Positions 1 through 6,872 of a DNA stretch of 18,826 nt are shown one piece after another. How positions within the stretch are numbered: position 1 is the stretch's first letter; each line of letters begins with the position of its first letter. The notes beneath the pieces are model-generated. The model worked only from the letters and a program-made list of their open reading frames with translations. It had not been told where the DNA came from and ran no database searches. Source of the stretch: Actinomycetes bacterium (GTDB taxonomy: Bacteria; Actinomycetota; Actinomycetes; Actinomycetales; Actinomycetaceae). The position numbers were made by a program, and so were the translations under genes. The stretch spans positions 1 to 18,826 of the forward strand of contig JAEWHO010000035.1 of the NCBI GenBank assembly GCA_023387755.1, given 5' to 3'.

Positions 1-980
1 TGGATTCGCTCCCCTCGGTCTCTGCCATTGCCCGCGAACTGGATGTCTCTCAGCCGGCCATCTCCACCCGCCTAGCCGCCTTGGAGCGCGACTGCGGGGC
101 TCCCCTCATCCGCCGCTCGCCCACCGGTTTTACCCCAGAACCTGCGAGTTTACTGCTCGCTCAAGCCGCCCGCCGCGCCCTGGTGGCTATGGATGGTGCC
201 GATGATGCGTTCGCGTCGGTCCATCGTTTTTCCGACGACGCCGCACCCGCTCGGCCTGCGCCCGAGCGGGTCCACATTGCCGCGTCTATGACCGTCGCGG
301 AGCATCTTCTTCCGGCCTGGATGTCGCAACTGCGCGAGCAACATCATGTCTCGGTGACGGTCACGAATTCGGCGTCGGCTGCCAAACACGTGGCGACCGG
401 ATCGGCGGAGATCGGTTTTATTGAAGGGGCATTCGCACCGGCCTCGCTACGCTCATGGGTGATTGGCCGTGACGAACTAGTGGTCATTGCCAGCCCGGAT
501 CTCGATATTCCTGCTGCGCCGGCCCCCTCATCTGCCGCTACATCTTTCACAGCCGCTTCCCCGACCTCGTCCGACACTCCTGTATCGGCTACTACTTCGA
601 TCCCGCCAGCCACTTCCGGGCCGACTACTTCTCCAGTCTCAGGTGCCGGATTACTGAGTCTTCCCCTGGTGATCCGCGAGCATGGTTCGGGCACTCGGCA
701 GGTCCTCAGCCGGGCCCTGCGCGCCGAAGGGCTCACGTTGCCGGCGAATCTCGCGCAGGTAAACTCGGCCGCCGCCATTGTGGAGGCGGTGCGGCACGGC
801 GCGGTCGCGGTGGTGCCCTGGCTGACGGTGAAGAGTGCGGTCAAGCAAGGAGAGTTCGTCACAGTGCCAACTACCCTGCAGCTAGAACGCACTTTGCGCA
901 TGGTAACCAGGCCAGGGGTGCGGCTGTCCCCGATCGCCCGTCGTCTGGTGCGCCTCGTACGATTACGTACGGTCAGCTAA
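1..980 (+). CDS. LysR-family transcriptional regulator (5' truncated)
   Basis: The reading frame is open from the window edge (codons from base 3), so the true start lies outside; the TTG at 81 is internal. The first codons give the second half of a winged helix-turn-helix (IARELDVSQPAISTRLAALE), the LysR DNA-recognition helix. A LysR substrate-binding domain follows, with strands such as VHIAASMTVAEHLLPAW, AEIGFIEG and DELVVIASPDL, and the phosphate/sulfate-site-like segment LVIREHGSGTR. Between DELVVIASPDL and LVIREHGSGTR lies an Ala/Ser/Thr/Pro-rich stretch (about bases 500-650), much longer than the usual linker there. By family this is a DNA-binding regulator with a small-molecule effector; the target gene and ligand cannot be told because the divergent neighbour is outside the window. 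Confidence 0.9.
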   Translation, partial: DSLPSVSAIARELDVSQPAISTRLAALERDCGAPLIRRSPTGFTPEPASLLLAQAARRALVAMDGADDAFASVHRFSDDAAPARPAPERVHIAASMTVAEHLLPAWMSQLREQHHVSVTVTNSASAAKHVATGSAEIGFIEGAFAPASLRSWVIGRDELVVIASPDLDIPAAPAPSSAATSFTAASPTSSDTPVSATTSIPPATSGPTTSPVSGAGLLSLPLVIREHGSGTRQVLSRALRAEGLTLPANLAQVNSAAAIVEAVRHGAVAVVPWLTVKSAVKQGEFVTVPTTLQLERTLRMVTRPGVRLSPIARRLVRLVRLRTVS

Positions 981-1029
981 ATAGCACGTTTACGTACGGT
1001 CAAGCAGTCTGTGCGTTTACTGTAGGGCT
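963..1029 (+). repeat. Three 27-bp-period direct repeats at the lysR 3' end
   Basis: TTACGTACGGTCA occurs at 963-975 and again, identical, at 990-1002. A weaker third copy, TTACTGTAGGGCT, begins at 1017. All three starts are exactly 27 bp apart. The first copy overlaps the lysR stop codon. The spacing of about 2.5 helical turns and the partly self-complementary core (CGTACG) suggest protein-binding sites or iterons, but no binding protein can be named. Confidence 0.5.
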
Positions 1030-1139
1030 GATGAAACCGGGATTATCTCTCTACTGCCACATACCTGCTGCTTTTACAGCTCTGCCACAATCTAGCCACT
1101 ATCGGGGTGGGGCAACTATACACCTATGCACCATTCGCG

Positions 1140-1145
1140 TACACT
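1140..1145 (+). promoter_or_regulatory. -10 box of leaderless TM2 gene
   Basis: TACACT is followed by exactly 6 nt and then ATG at 1152, so transcription would begin at the start codon. No SD sequence is visible before this ATG. The same layout recurs before several other genes in the window. No clear -35 element is seen. Confidence 0.6.
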
Positions 1146-1151
1146 GCCGCC

Positions 1152-1613
1152 ATGACTACGCCTAACAGCTTTGATAGGTCCGACTCCTCCGGCGACTTCT
1201 CCAACGGCGGTAATTCCTCGTCCGCAGGCGGCCACTCGACTCCCGACTCGGCTTTCCAGGACTATCACAACACCCGTAGCTCGCAGCCCGGTTACCAACA
1301 ACCTGGATACCAGCAACCTGGCTACCAGAACTACGGGACCGGCCCCCAGCCCGGTATGCCCGCATACGGCATGCCTACGCGCCCACCGCGCAACGCTATT
1401 GTGGCCGCACTCTTAGCCTTCTTCGTCGGCTCTCTCGGGATACATAACTTCTACCTCGGTTACACCGGTCGCGGCGTCGCTCAGTTGTGTATCACCGTCC
1501 TCACCCTTGGTCTTGGTGCGATAATCTCCGGCATTTGGGCATTCATCGAATTCATCATGATCCTGGTGAATCGTGATTACCGCGACGGCGAGGGCCAACT
1601 CCTAGCCCGCTAA
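1152..1613 (+). CDS. TM2-domain membrane protein
   Basis: A 153-residue protein. Residues 1-80 are hydrophilic and low in complexity (Ser/Gly/Asn-rich, then three PGYQ repeats and a Pro/Gly/Met stretch). Residues 81-140 are a TM2 domain: two membrane helices (about 82-97 and 112-138) around the family motif GIHNFYLGYTGRGVAQ, ending with the WAFIE segment. TM2 proteins are small inner-membrane proteins whose biochemical role is unsettled. The ATG at 1152 is preferred over an in-frame GTG at 1107 because the latter adds a segment outside the family and because a -10 box lies at leaderless distance from 1152. It is monocistronic, followed by a strong hairpin shared with convergent nrdF. Confidence 0.85.
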   Translation: MTTPNSFDRSDSSGDFSNGGNSSSAGGHSTPDSAFQDYHNTRSSQPGYQQPGYQQPGYQNYGTGPQPGMPAYGMPTRPPRNAIVAALLAFFVGSLGIHNFYLGYTGRGVAQLCITVLTLGLGAIISGIWAFIEFIMILVNRDYRDGEGQLLAR

Positions 1614-1652
1614 CACATCCATTCCCGACGACGCCCGCGCCCCGCACACGCC

Positions 1653-1690
1653 AGAGCGCCCGAGCTGATATCCATCAGCTCGGGCGCTCT
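1653..1690. terminator. Bidirectional hairpin terminator between TM2 gene and nrdF
   Basis: A perfect 17-bp inverted repeat (1653-1669 with 1674-1690) encloses a 4-nt loop. It sits 39 bp after the TM2 stop and 97 bp beyond the nrdF stop, between convergent genes. There is no T-tract on either side, as is common for actinobacterial terminators. Confidence 0.8.
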
Positions 1691-1787
1691 CGTCTGGGTA
1701 GGAAGCCCCAGGGGTCCCCGCTCCTACTCGAAGCCCAACTCCTATGTGAAGCGCCAGTTCCTCACTTGCACTCCAGCCGGCTTCCTT

Positions 1788-2762
1788 TTAGAAGTCCCAG
1801 TCCTCGTCTTCGGTATCCACGGCCTTGCCCATCACGTAGGATGAGCCGGAGCCGGAGAAGAAGTCGTGGTTCTCGTCCGCGTTCGGCGATAGCGCCGAGA
1901 GGATTGCCGGGTTCACCGCGGTCGCATCCTTGGGGAACAACGCCTCATACCCCAGGTTCATCAAGGCCTTATTGGCGTTGTACCGCAGGAACATCTTCAC
2001 GTCTTCGGTCAGACCCAGCGGATCGTAGAGGTCCTCGGTGTACTGCTCTTCATTCTCATAGAGCTCATACAGCAGCTCGAAGGTGTAGTCCTTCAGTTCC
2101 TGGCGGCGCGCGGCGTCGGCTTTTTCCACTGCCTTCTGGAACTTGTACCCGATGTAGTATCCGTGCACGGCTTCATCGCGGATGATGAGGCGGATAAGGT
2201 CTGCCGTGTTGGTGAGTTTGGCGTGGGCTGACCAGTACATGGGCGCGTAGAAGCCAGAGTAGAACAGGAAGGATTCCAGCATCGTGGAGGCAACTTTACG
2301 TTTTTCCGGATCGTCGCCGTGGTAGTAGCTGAGGATAATCTCGGCCTTGCGCTGCAGGTTCGGGTTTTCTTCACTCCATCGGAAGGCTTCGTCAATCTCC
2401 GCCGTCGAAATCAGCGTAGAGAAAATCGAGGAGTAACTCTTGGCGTGTACCGATTCCATGAAGGCGATATTGGTGTAGACCGCTTCCTCATGGGGAGTGA
2501 TCGCATCCGGGATTAGCGAAACGGCCCCTACCGTCCCCTGCACCGTGTCCAGCAGGGTCAAACCCGTGAACACCCGTGTCGTCATGGTTTTTTCGTCCTC
2601 GGTCAGGGTGGCCCATGACTGAATATCGTTGGACAGCGGCACCTTCTCCGGGAGCCAGAAGTTCCCCGTCAACCGATCCCACACTTCGAGGTCTTTTTCG
2701 TCCTCGATCCGGTTCCAGTTAATCGCCTGCACAGAATCAACCAGCTTCAGATGGTCGGTCAT
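1788..2762 (-). CDS. nrdF: Class Ib ribonucleoside-diphosphate reductase, beta (radical) subunit
   Basis: NrdF carries the dimetal-tyrosyl radical cofactor that NrdE uses to reduce ribonucleoside diphosphates to deoxyribonucleotides. The protein is 324 residues, normal for the family. Expected metal ligands are visible: D72 (LLDT), E103 and H106 (MESVH), E163 (MLESF), E197 and H200 (RDEAVHG), with radical tyrosine Y110 (AKSYS). The acidic C-terminus EDEDWDF matches the tail that docks on NrdE. ATG at 2762 is chosen because AAGGAG (2768-2773) lies 5 nt upstream; the GTG two codons earlier overlaps that SD. Partners nrdE, nrdI and nrdH are not in the window. The gene lies downstream of pck on the same strand, separated by 215 bp containing a large stem-loop. 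Confidence 0.97.
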   Translation of the reverse strand: MTDHLKLVDSVQAINWNRIEDEKDLEVWDRLTGNFWLPEKVPLSNDIQSWATLTEDEKTMTTRVFTGLTLLDTVQGTVGAVSLIPDAITPHEEAVYTNIAFMESVHAKSYSSIFSTLISTAEIDEAFRWSEENPNLQRKAEIILSYYHGDDPEKRKVASTMLESFLFYSGFYAPMYWSAHAKLTNTADLIRLIIRDEAVHGYYIGYKFQKAVEKADAARRQELKDYTFELLYELYENEEQYTEDLYDPLGLTEDVKMFLRYNANKALMNLGYEALFPKDATAVNPAILSALSPNADENHDFFSGSGSSYVMGKAVDTEDEDWDF

Positions 2763-2865
2763 GGTCACTCCTTAGTCCCTTTACCCAAAGTGCATCTCCT
2801 TCTGCCATCGTGGCACATTCATCTCTGCCTTTGCATCCTGTGTTCACCGCGATTCGCATGTACTC

Positions 2866-2934
2866 ACGGCAGCGGTGCAGCAGACCGAACCTCCATATTC
2901 GGTGGCGTGCCGCAGTCCGCTACACCGCTGCCGT
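2866..2934 (-). other. 69-nt RNA stem-loop between pck and nrdF
   Basis: Bases 2866-2886 and 2914-2934 form a 21-bp stem around a 27-nt loop. Twelve pairs are perfect (2866-2877 with 2923-2934). In the remaining nine there are three non-Watson-Crick positions, and all three are G-U wobbles only when the minus strand (pck-to-nrdF direction) is transcribed; on the plus strand they would be A-C mismatches. It begins 44 nt after the pck stop and ends 103 nt before the nrdF ATG. It may be a pck terminator or processing signal, or a structured nrdF leader. No U-tract follows it on the minus strand. Confidence 0.65.
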
Positions 2935-2977
2935 TTTCCCTACCTCACAGGAGCGTTACCGCTGCCCTGCAAGCGTT

Positions 2978-4831
2978 TTAATCCTCCTGCGCTAACTCAC
3001 GCGCAACGCGCCGATGCGCCTGCCAAATATCGTCGGGAAGCAACGGGAATTGAGCGAGATGCTCCTCACGGTGCACCATCTCCTCCTGCCAGCGCTCGCG
3101 ATCGATTTCCAAGACGGCGTCAAGATCGTCCTTTGCGCCCTTGAACCCTGCGAGCGGAAGTTCCTCCACCAGGGGCACTACTCCGACAGGCGTGTGCTTA
3201 CCGTGGACACGCCCCTCTTTCAGATCGATCAGCCACAGCAGTGCGCGCAGATTATCGCGGTACCCGGGCCACAGAAAATGCCCATCCTCAGCATCTCGCT
3301 GGAACCAGTTCACGTGCGCAAAGATCGGTAGTTCCTTGGCCTGTTCTAGCAGAGCCAACCAGTGTTGGGCGTAGTCGCTCTCTGGGTACGACATAAACGG
3401 CCGCATCGACATCGGGTCATACCTCAGCACGCCGTCCTTACCTTCTGCCGCGAAGGTAGCTTCCGCCCCCAGGGTCAGCCCGTCATACACGCCCTCCGCG
3501 AGGTCGGTGATAGCGCGAATCAGAGGTTCCCGATCGCGCACCCGCCCACCAAAGATAATCGCGTCAATGGGTACGCCGGCCGGGTTTTCGTAATCCGGTG
3601 CCACGTTGGGAACATTCGCCAGTGAGGTGGTGAAACGTGAGTTCGGATGCGCCCACTCATCTCCCTTCGCCCCGGAGCGTTGCCGCTCAGTAGGCCGCTC
3701 CGCGATCGGCTGCCCCTTCCAGTCGAGCCAGCCTTCTACGTTAGCGGGGTAATCGGGCGTTTTACCTTCCCACCACACCTCTTGGGTGTGGGGGTTATAG
3801 GCCACATTGGTGAAGAGTGTGCGACTTCCTTCGCTGATAGCTTGCATCGCCGTCGGATTTGAAACCTCGTTGGTATCTTTGGCGACGCCGAATGCCCCGT
3901 ATTCTGGGTTCATACCGTACACGCGGCCATCATCACCGATACGCAGCCAGACGATGTCATCGCCGTAGAAAGTAACTTCGTAACGGTCGTCGAGCCCTTC
4001 GGGGGCCAGCATCATCGCGAGGTTGGTTTTCCCTGAGGCCGACGGGAATCCGCCGCACACATAATAGGTGTGGTCCCGTTCGCGGTCATAGATACCGATG
4101 AGCATGAATTGTTCGGCCAGGAATTCACCCGATGCCCACCCATCATAGGCGGCTTGCCGTAGCCCGTGTGCGATTTTGCCGAGCAGCGCATTGCCGCCAT
4201 ATGAGGAACCGAAGTGGAGGATAGTACGCTCGTCTGCAACGGTTGCAAAAAGCCGCTGGTCCGCATCTGTTCCCTGCCCCAAGTTCTCTAGATCGCCGGT
4301 CACGTGGACGGCCCGCACGAATTCACCTGGCTCATCGAGGTTGTTCAGGTATTCGACTCCTACCCGGGCCATGCGGATCATATGGAGCGCTACGGTACGG
4401 TTGTCGGTCAGTTCCACACCCCGCGCCCACTTTTCCAGCGGAGAGCCAACCGGAGCCATGAGGTAGGGAATGACGTACATTGTTTTGCCGCGCGAGGCAC
4501 CACGCATACGTTGAGTTTGGGTGGCCGTGACCTCGGTAGCATCCCGCCAATTGTTGTACACCCCGGCATCCTGGGGATTATGGGTGGCGACGACGGTACG
4601 CTCCTCAGATCGCGCCGTATCCTTCCAATACGATCGCGAATAATAACGGTCCTTCCCGGCCGGGAAGATCTCACCATCAGCGAGAGCTTCCTGCACTAGG
4701 CGCTCGTCATCCTGAGCGCTAATAACCTCAATCGAATCCGGCTCAAAGATCGCAGCCCAATGCTCGACGTACGCAAGCACCTCGGGGTTGTCGAGGTGGG
4801 CTTCTTCTAAAATGCTGGCAATGTCCTTCAT
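2978..4831 (-). CDS. pck: Phosphoenolpyruvate carboxykinase, GTP-type family (divergent active site)
   Basis: GTP-PEPCKs interconvert oxaloacetate + GTP with PEP + CO2 + GDP, serving gluconeogenesis or, in fermenters, CO2 fixation to oxaloacetate. The 617-residue protein has family landmarks: KTMYVIPY (116-123), HFGSSYGGNALLGK (206-219), P-loop FPSASGKTN (262-270), GDDIVW (290-295), IIFGGR (425-430), HVNWF and WPGY. Retained by comparison with rat PCK1 (from memory) are R74, Y211, K219, S264, K268, D291/D292 and guanine-pocket aromatics F510, F519, Y524. Changed are the metal-ligand His (Q241), the P-loop Cys (S266) and an Arg thought to contact nucleotide phosphate (G455). ATG at 4831 fits the family N-terminus; an in-frame ATG at 4918 also has a GGAG upstream but would translate the tandem repeat. 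Confidence 0.9.
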   Translation of the reverse strand: MKDIASILEEAHLDNPEVLAYVEHWAAIFEPDSIEVISAQDDERLVQEALADGEIFPAGKDRYYSRSYWKDTARSEERTVVATHNPQDAGVYNNWRDATEVTATQTQRMRGASRGKTMYVIPYLMAPVGSPLEKWARGVELTDNRTVALHMIRMARVGVEYLNNLDEPGEFVRAVHVTGDLENLGQGTDADQRLFATVADERTILHFGSSYGGNALLGKIAHGLRQAAYDGWASGEFLAEQFMLIGIYDRERDHTYYVCGGFPSASGKTNLAMMLAPEGLDDRYEVTFYGDDIVWLRIGDDGRVYGMNPEYGAFGVAKDTNEVSNPTAMQAISEGSRTLFTNVAYNPHTQEVWWEGKTPDYPANVEGWLDWKGQPIAERPTERQRSGAKGDEWAHPNSRFTTSLANVPNVAPDYENPAGVPIDAIIFGGRVRDREPLIRAITDLAEGVYDGLTLGAEATFAAEGKDGVLRYDPMSMRPFMSYPESDYAQHWLALLEQAKELPIFAHVNWFQRDAEDGHFLWPGYRDNLRALLWLIDLKEGRVHGKHTPVGVVPLVEELPLAGFKGAKDDLDAVLEIDRERWQEEMVHREEHLAQFPLLPDDIWQAHRRVARELAQED

Positions 4832-4863
4832 TGCGGGGGCCTTCTCCCTCAGCGTTAGGTTTC

Positions 4864-4903
4864 GGGTATCCGAACTTTCGAAATAAGGGTATCCGAACTT
4901 TCG
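4864..4903 (-). promoter_or_regulatory. Tandem 17-bp operator-like repeat upstream of pck
   Basis: Two identical 17-bp copies lie at 4864-4880 and 4887-4903, separated by 6 bp (23-bp period). On the pck strand each reads CGAAAGTTCGGATACCC and contains the small inverted repeat CGAA-AG-TTCG. They lie 33-72 bp upstream of the preferred pck ATG and 62-101 bp upstream of the divergent VanZ-like gene. This looks like a two-site operator for an unidentified regulator, possibly affecting both genes. Confidence 0.6.
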
Positions 4904-4952
4904 CCCCGTTGCGAGCATCTGGTCTCACTCCGCTCGCTTCCCTGAGATGAAC

Positions 4953-4958
4953 TACCCT
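4953..4958 (+). promoter_or_regulatory. -10 box of leaderless VanZ-like gene
   Basis: TACCCT is followed by exactly 6 nt and then ATG at 4965. No SD precedes that ATG or the alternative ATG at 4947. The identical geometry elsewhere in the window supports starting at 4965. Confidence 0.55.
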
Positions 4959-4964
4959 GGCCCT

Positions 4965-5483
4965 ATGACTTCCCTGTGGACGTGGGCGCACGCCGGTGCC
5001 GTGGCCGCCCAATTCGTCGCCCTTGGCTTACCCGGCCCTCATTCGACGACGGCGTCGCCCGCTGCCGCCCCCGCAACGTCTCCTACCAACCCTTCCGAAA
5101 CGGCTTCTGCTGCCGCTAACGGCGACACCGCCAAGCACCCGCCTGCAGCTGATCGCGCCCGACAGCCCCATCCAAGCCAGGAGCGCAGCCCCAGCGCGGA
5201 GTCCAATTCGCCTAGCCCGGTTGTCGCGCTCCTCCGGCTAGCCCCGGCCGGATCGGATAAGGCCGTCCACGCCACGTTGTTTGCGGCGGCGACGTTCACG
5301 GGTATCTGCGCGGGCCTGCGCCCCGCCGTCGTTATTGGTACGCAGCTGGCACTGGCCCCGGCTACGGAGGTGGCCCAAGAGACTGTGATTCCGCGCCGGG
5401 GCGGGTCGGCTAAGGATGTGGTTGCGGACGTTGTCGGGATCGCCCTCGGGGCCACCGCCGCGCTCCTACTGCGCCGCCGTTAA
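4965..5483 (+). CDS. VanZ-like family membrane protein with inserted linker
   Basis: A 172-residue protein. Residues 8-22 could form one membrane helix. Residues 25-85 are a Ser/Pro/Ala/Thr-rich linker. Residues 86-170 carry VanZ-like signatures: DKAVH (98-102), EVAQETVIPRRGGSAKD (135-151) and a final hydrophobic helix before RRR. The E..Q...P.R..S..D spacing is the core VanZ pattern, with Asp155 where Asn is usual. VanZ-like proteins are small membrane proteins; some affect glycopeptide or lipoglycopeptide sensitivity, but most are uncharacterised, so no function is claimed. The linker between the first helix and the core is unusually long. Its stop is only 7 bp from the stop of the convergent peptidase gene. 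Confidence 0.65.
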   Translation: MTSLWTWAHAGAVAAQFVALGLPGPHSTTASPAAAPATSPTNPSETASAAANGDTAKHPPAADRARQPHPSQERSPSAESNSPSPVVALLRLAPAGSDKAVHATLFAAATFTGICAGLRPAVVIGTQLALAPATEVAQETVIPRRGGSAKDVVADVVGIALGATAALLLRRR

Positions 5484-5503
5484 CACCCGCCTACTGCGCC
5501 GCC
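5465..5503. repeat. 14-bp direct repeat across convergent stop codons
   Basis: CCTACTGCGCCGCC is present at 5465-5478 (end of the VanZ-like gene) and 5490-5503 (end of the peptidase gene), 25 bp apart. It spans the 3' ends of two genes read in opposite directions, so the identity is not explained by shared protein sequence. Confidence 0.6.
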
Positions 5504-6777
5504 ATCTCAAATAGCCGCGCCAGCACCCGCCCGCCGGAGCTGCGCAACCCGTCGTGGTGGTACTCGTTGGTCACCCAGGCGCGCGCGCCCAACCGGTCCG
5601 CGAGCGCCCGCGAATACTCGTAGGGAACGTACATATCTTCTTCGTAGATTGCCGCCGTCACCGGCACCTCGTTGGCGTCCAGTGCAGCTAGATCGTACAG
5701 CGGTTCCCAGTCGGTGCGGGCCGCTAGGATCTCGGCGGTGCCACGCAGCGGGATGAGTGCCGGGTCTTCGTCGAACTGCCACGGGTAGATATGTTCGCCG
5801 GTGAGGTAATACTCGCTTCCCCGCGGGTTCGCGTCTTCATCCATGCCGGGGAATTCTGCGCGCATCCGGTGCGCGGCCCAGTTGGTGGCCTCCCCGGCAA
5901 TAGTGCCCCCGTAAATTGTCTCGTGCATGACGGCATAGAGCGGGTTACCAGCAAAGCTGAGCTGCGCCCCCACGCGAGTGAGGAAGGGCGTATTCAAGCG
6001 CTTTTGCCCGCGCACCGTGGTGAACGGGTCTTCTAGCAGGTAGTGCAGGGAGTCGAAACTACCCGAGCCGCCAAAGGCAATCCCCAGGGTACGGAATCGC
6101 CGCGAGCTTAGCCGCTCTCCGGTGGGCAGGATTTCTTCGTGCCCTTCCAGGTGGGTGGCGATATCGCGAATGAGCTGCGCGTCGGGGTATTGCTGCATAT
6201 ATTCGCGGTTACGCCGGATGGCGGCGGCGTAGGTGCGGCGGTAAATGTCGTCCAGGCTGGCGTCCACGGCGGGCAGACCGCCGGTGATATACACTCCGGC
6301 GAGCCCTTCAGGCGCCCGCGACAGGTAGGTGGTCAGGCAGAAGCCACCGTATGATTGGCCGAGCCCGTACCAGGCCGGGGACTCAAAATAGGCCCGCAGA
6401 TCCTCGGCGTCCGCGACGATCGAGTCCGCCCGGAAGTTAGCCAGATAGGCCGCTTTCTCGGCGTCGGAATCAAACTCGGAGAGGGTGAGCGCATCGAGTT
6501 GGCGGGAACGCCCGGTACCGCGCTGGTCCAGTAGGAGTACGCGGTGGTGTTTGAGGGCCTCCCCTAGCCAGCCGTCGCGCGGGTTACCCTGGCGGGGCGA
6601 CGGCGATCCCGGCCCGCCTTGGAAGAAGATCAGATAGGGGCGGTTTTCTCCGCCGTCGGGAATAATCTCCCGCACGAATACGGGAATGCTCGGGCTGTGC
6701 GGGTCGGCGCGGTCCAGCGGCAGGGGTACGCTATGGTCCCGAATGGTGCAGCCGTGGGCGCGGTATTCAGCGGGCAC
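5491..6777 (-). CDS. Proline iminopeptidase-like alpha/beta hydrolase (S33 family)
   Basis: This 428-residue protein belongs to the group that removes N-terminal proline from peptides, a cytoplasmic peptide-turnover step. Visible motifs are the oxyanion-hole region FFQGGPGSPSPR (51-62), LLLDQRGTGRS (81-91), nucleophile elbow GLGQSYGG with Ser142, and probable triad residues Asp381 (YEEDMYVP) and His408 (EYHHDGLRSSG). A large cap domain occupies about 150-340, as in this family. The start is the GTG at 6777, because AAGGAG (6784-6789) lies 6 nt before it; a longer TTG start at 6819 would read through the SD. It is transcribed divergently from the ferritin gene. Substrate preference is inferred from family only. 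Confidence 0.9.
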   Translation of the reverse strand: MPAEYRAHGCTIRDHSVPLPLDRADPHSPSIPVFVREIIPDGGENRPYLIFFQGGPGSPSPRQGNPRDGWLGEALKHHRVLLLDQRGTGRSRQLDALTLSEFDSDAEKAAYLANFRADSIVADAEDLRAYFESPAWYGLGQSYGGFCLTTYLSRAPEGLAGVYITGGLPAVDASLDDIYRRTYAAAIRRNREYMQQYPDAQLIRDIATHLEGHEEILPTGERLSSRRFRTLGIAFGGSGSFDSLHYLLEDPFTTVRGQKRLNTPFLTRVGAQLSFAGNPLYAVMHETIYGGTIAGEATNWAAHRMRAEFPGMDEDANPRGSEYYLTGEHIYPWQFDEDPALIPLRGTAEILAARTDWEPLYDLAALDANEVPVTAAIYEEDMYVPYEYSRALADRLGARAWVTNEYHHDGLRSSGGRVLARLFEMAAQ

Positions 6778-6818
6778 AAATATCTCCTTACGACATCCAA
6801 CTACTGAGGAGGTTCGCA

Positions 6819-6824
6819 ATACTA
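6819..6824 (-). promoter_or_regulatory. Putative -10 of peptidase gene
   Basis: On the minus strand TAGTAT lies 41 bp upstream of the GTG start, leaving a short leader that contains the AAGGAG SD. No good -35 is visible. This is the best -10 match in the 95-bp divergent gap. Confidence 0.4.
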
Positions 6825-6860
6825 CTTAACGCAGGCTGGATTGAGTGCGCTGAGGGCACG

Positions 6861-6866
6861 TAGCCT
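6861..6866 (+). promoter_or_regulatory. -10 box of leaderless ferritin gene
   Basis: TAGCCT is followed by exactly 6 nt and then ATG at 6873; no SD is present. I see no obvious iron-regulator (DtxR/IdeR-type) palindrome around it. Confidence 0.6.
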
Positions 6867-6872
6867 ATAGGC

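Noticed and set aside
344..901. 185-codon open frame antisense to lysR
   Set aside because: It overlaps a clear LysR domain along its length and has no recognisable protein features.
1700..1770. Degenerate 18-19 bp repeats around CTCCTA..GAAGC between TM2 gene and nrdF
   Set aside because: The matches are short and imperfect, and not better than expected in a small C-rich stretch.
2763..2977. Cobalamin riboswitch or NrdR boxes upstream of nrdF
   Set aside because: I could not find the conserved B12-box or a pair of NrdR-box 16-mers; only the simple long stem-loop is supported.
4832..4918. 29-residue N-terminal extension of PEPCK from ATG 4918
   Set aside because: It would translate the tandem 17-bp repeat and exceeds the usual N-terminus; the ATG at 4831 fits the family. 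A GGAG before 4918 keeps it possible but less likely.
6778..6872. Iron-dependent (DtxR/IdeR) operator before ferritin
   Set aside because: No TTAGG..CCTAA-type palindrome is visible in the divergent gap.
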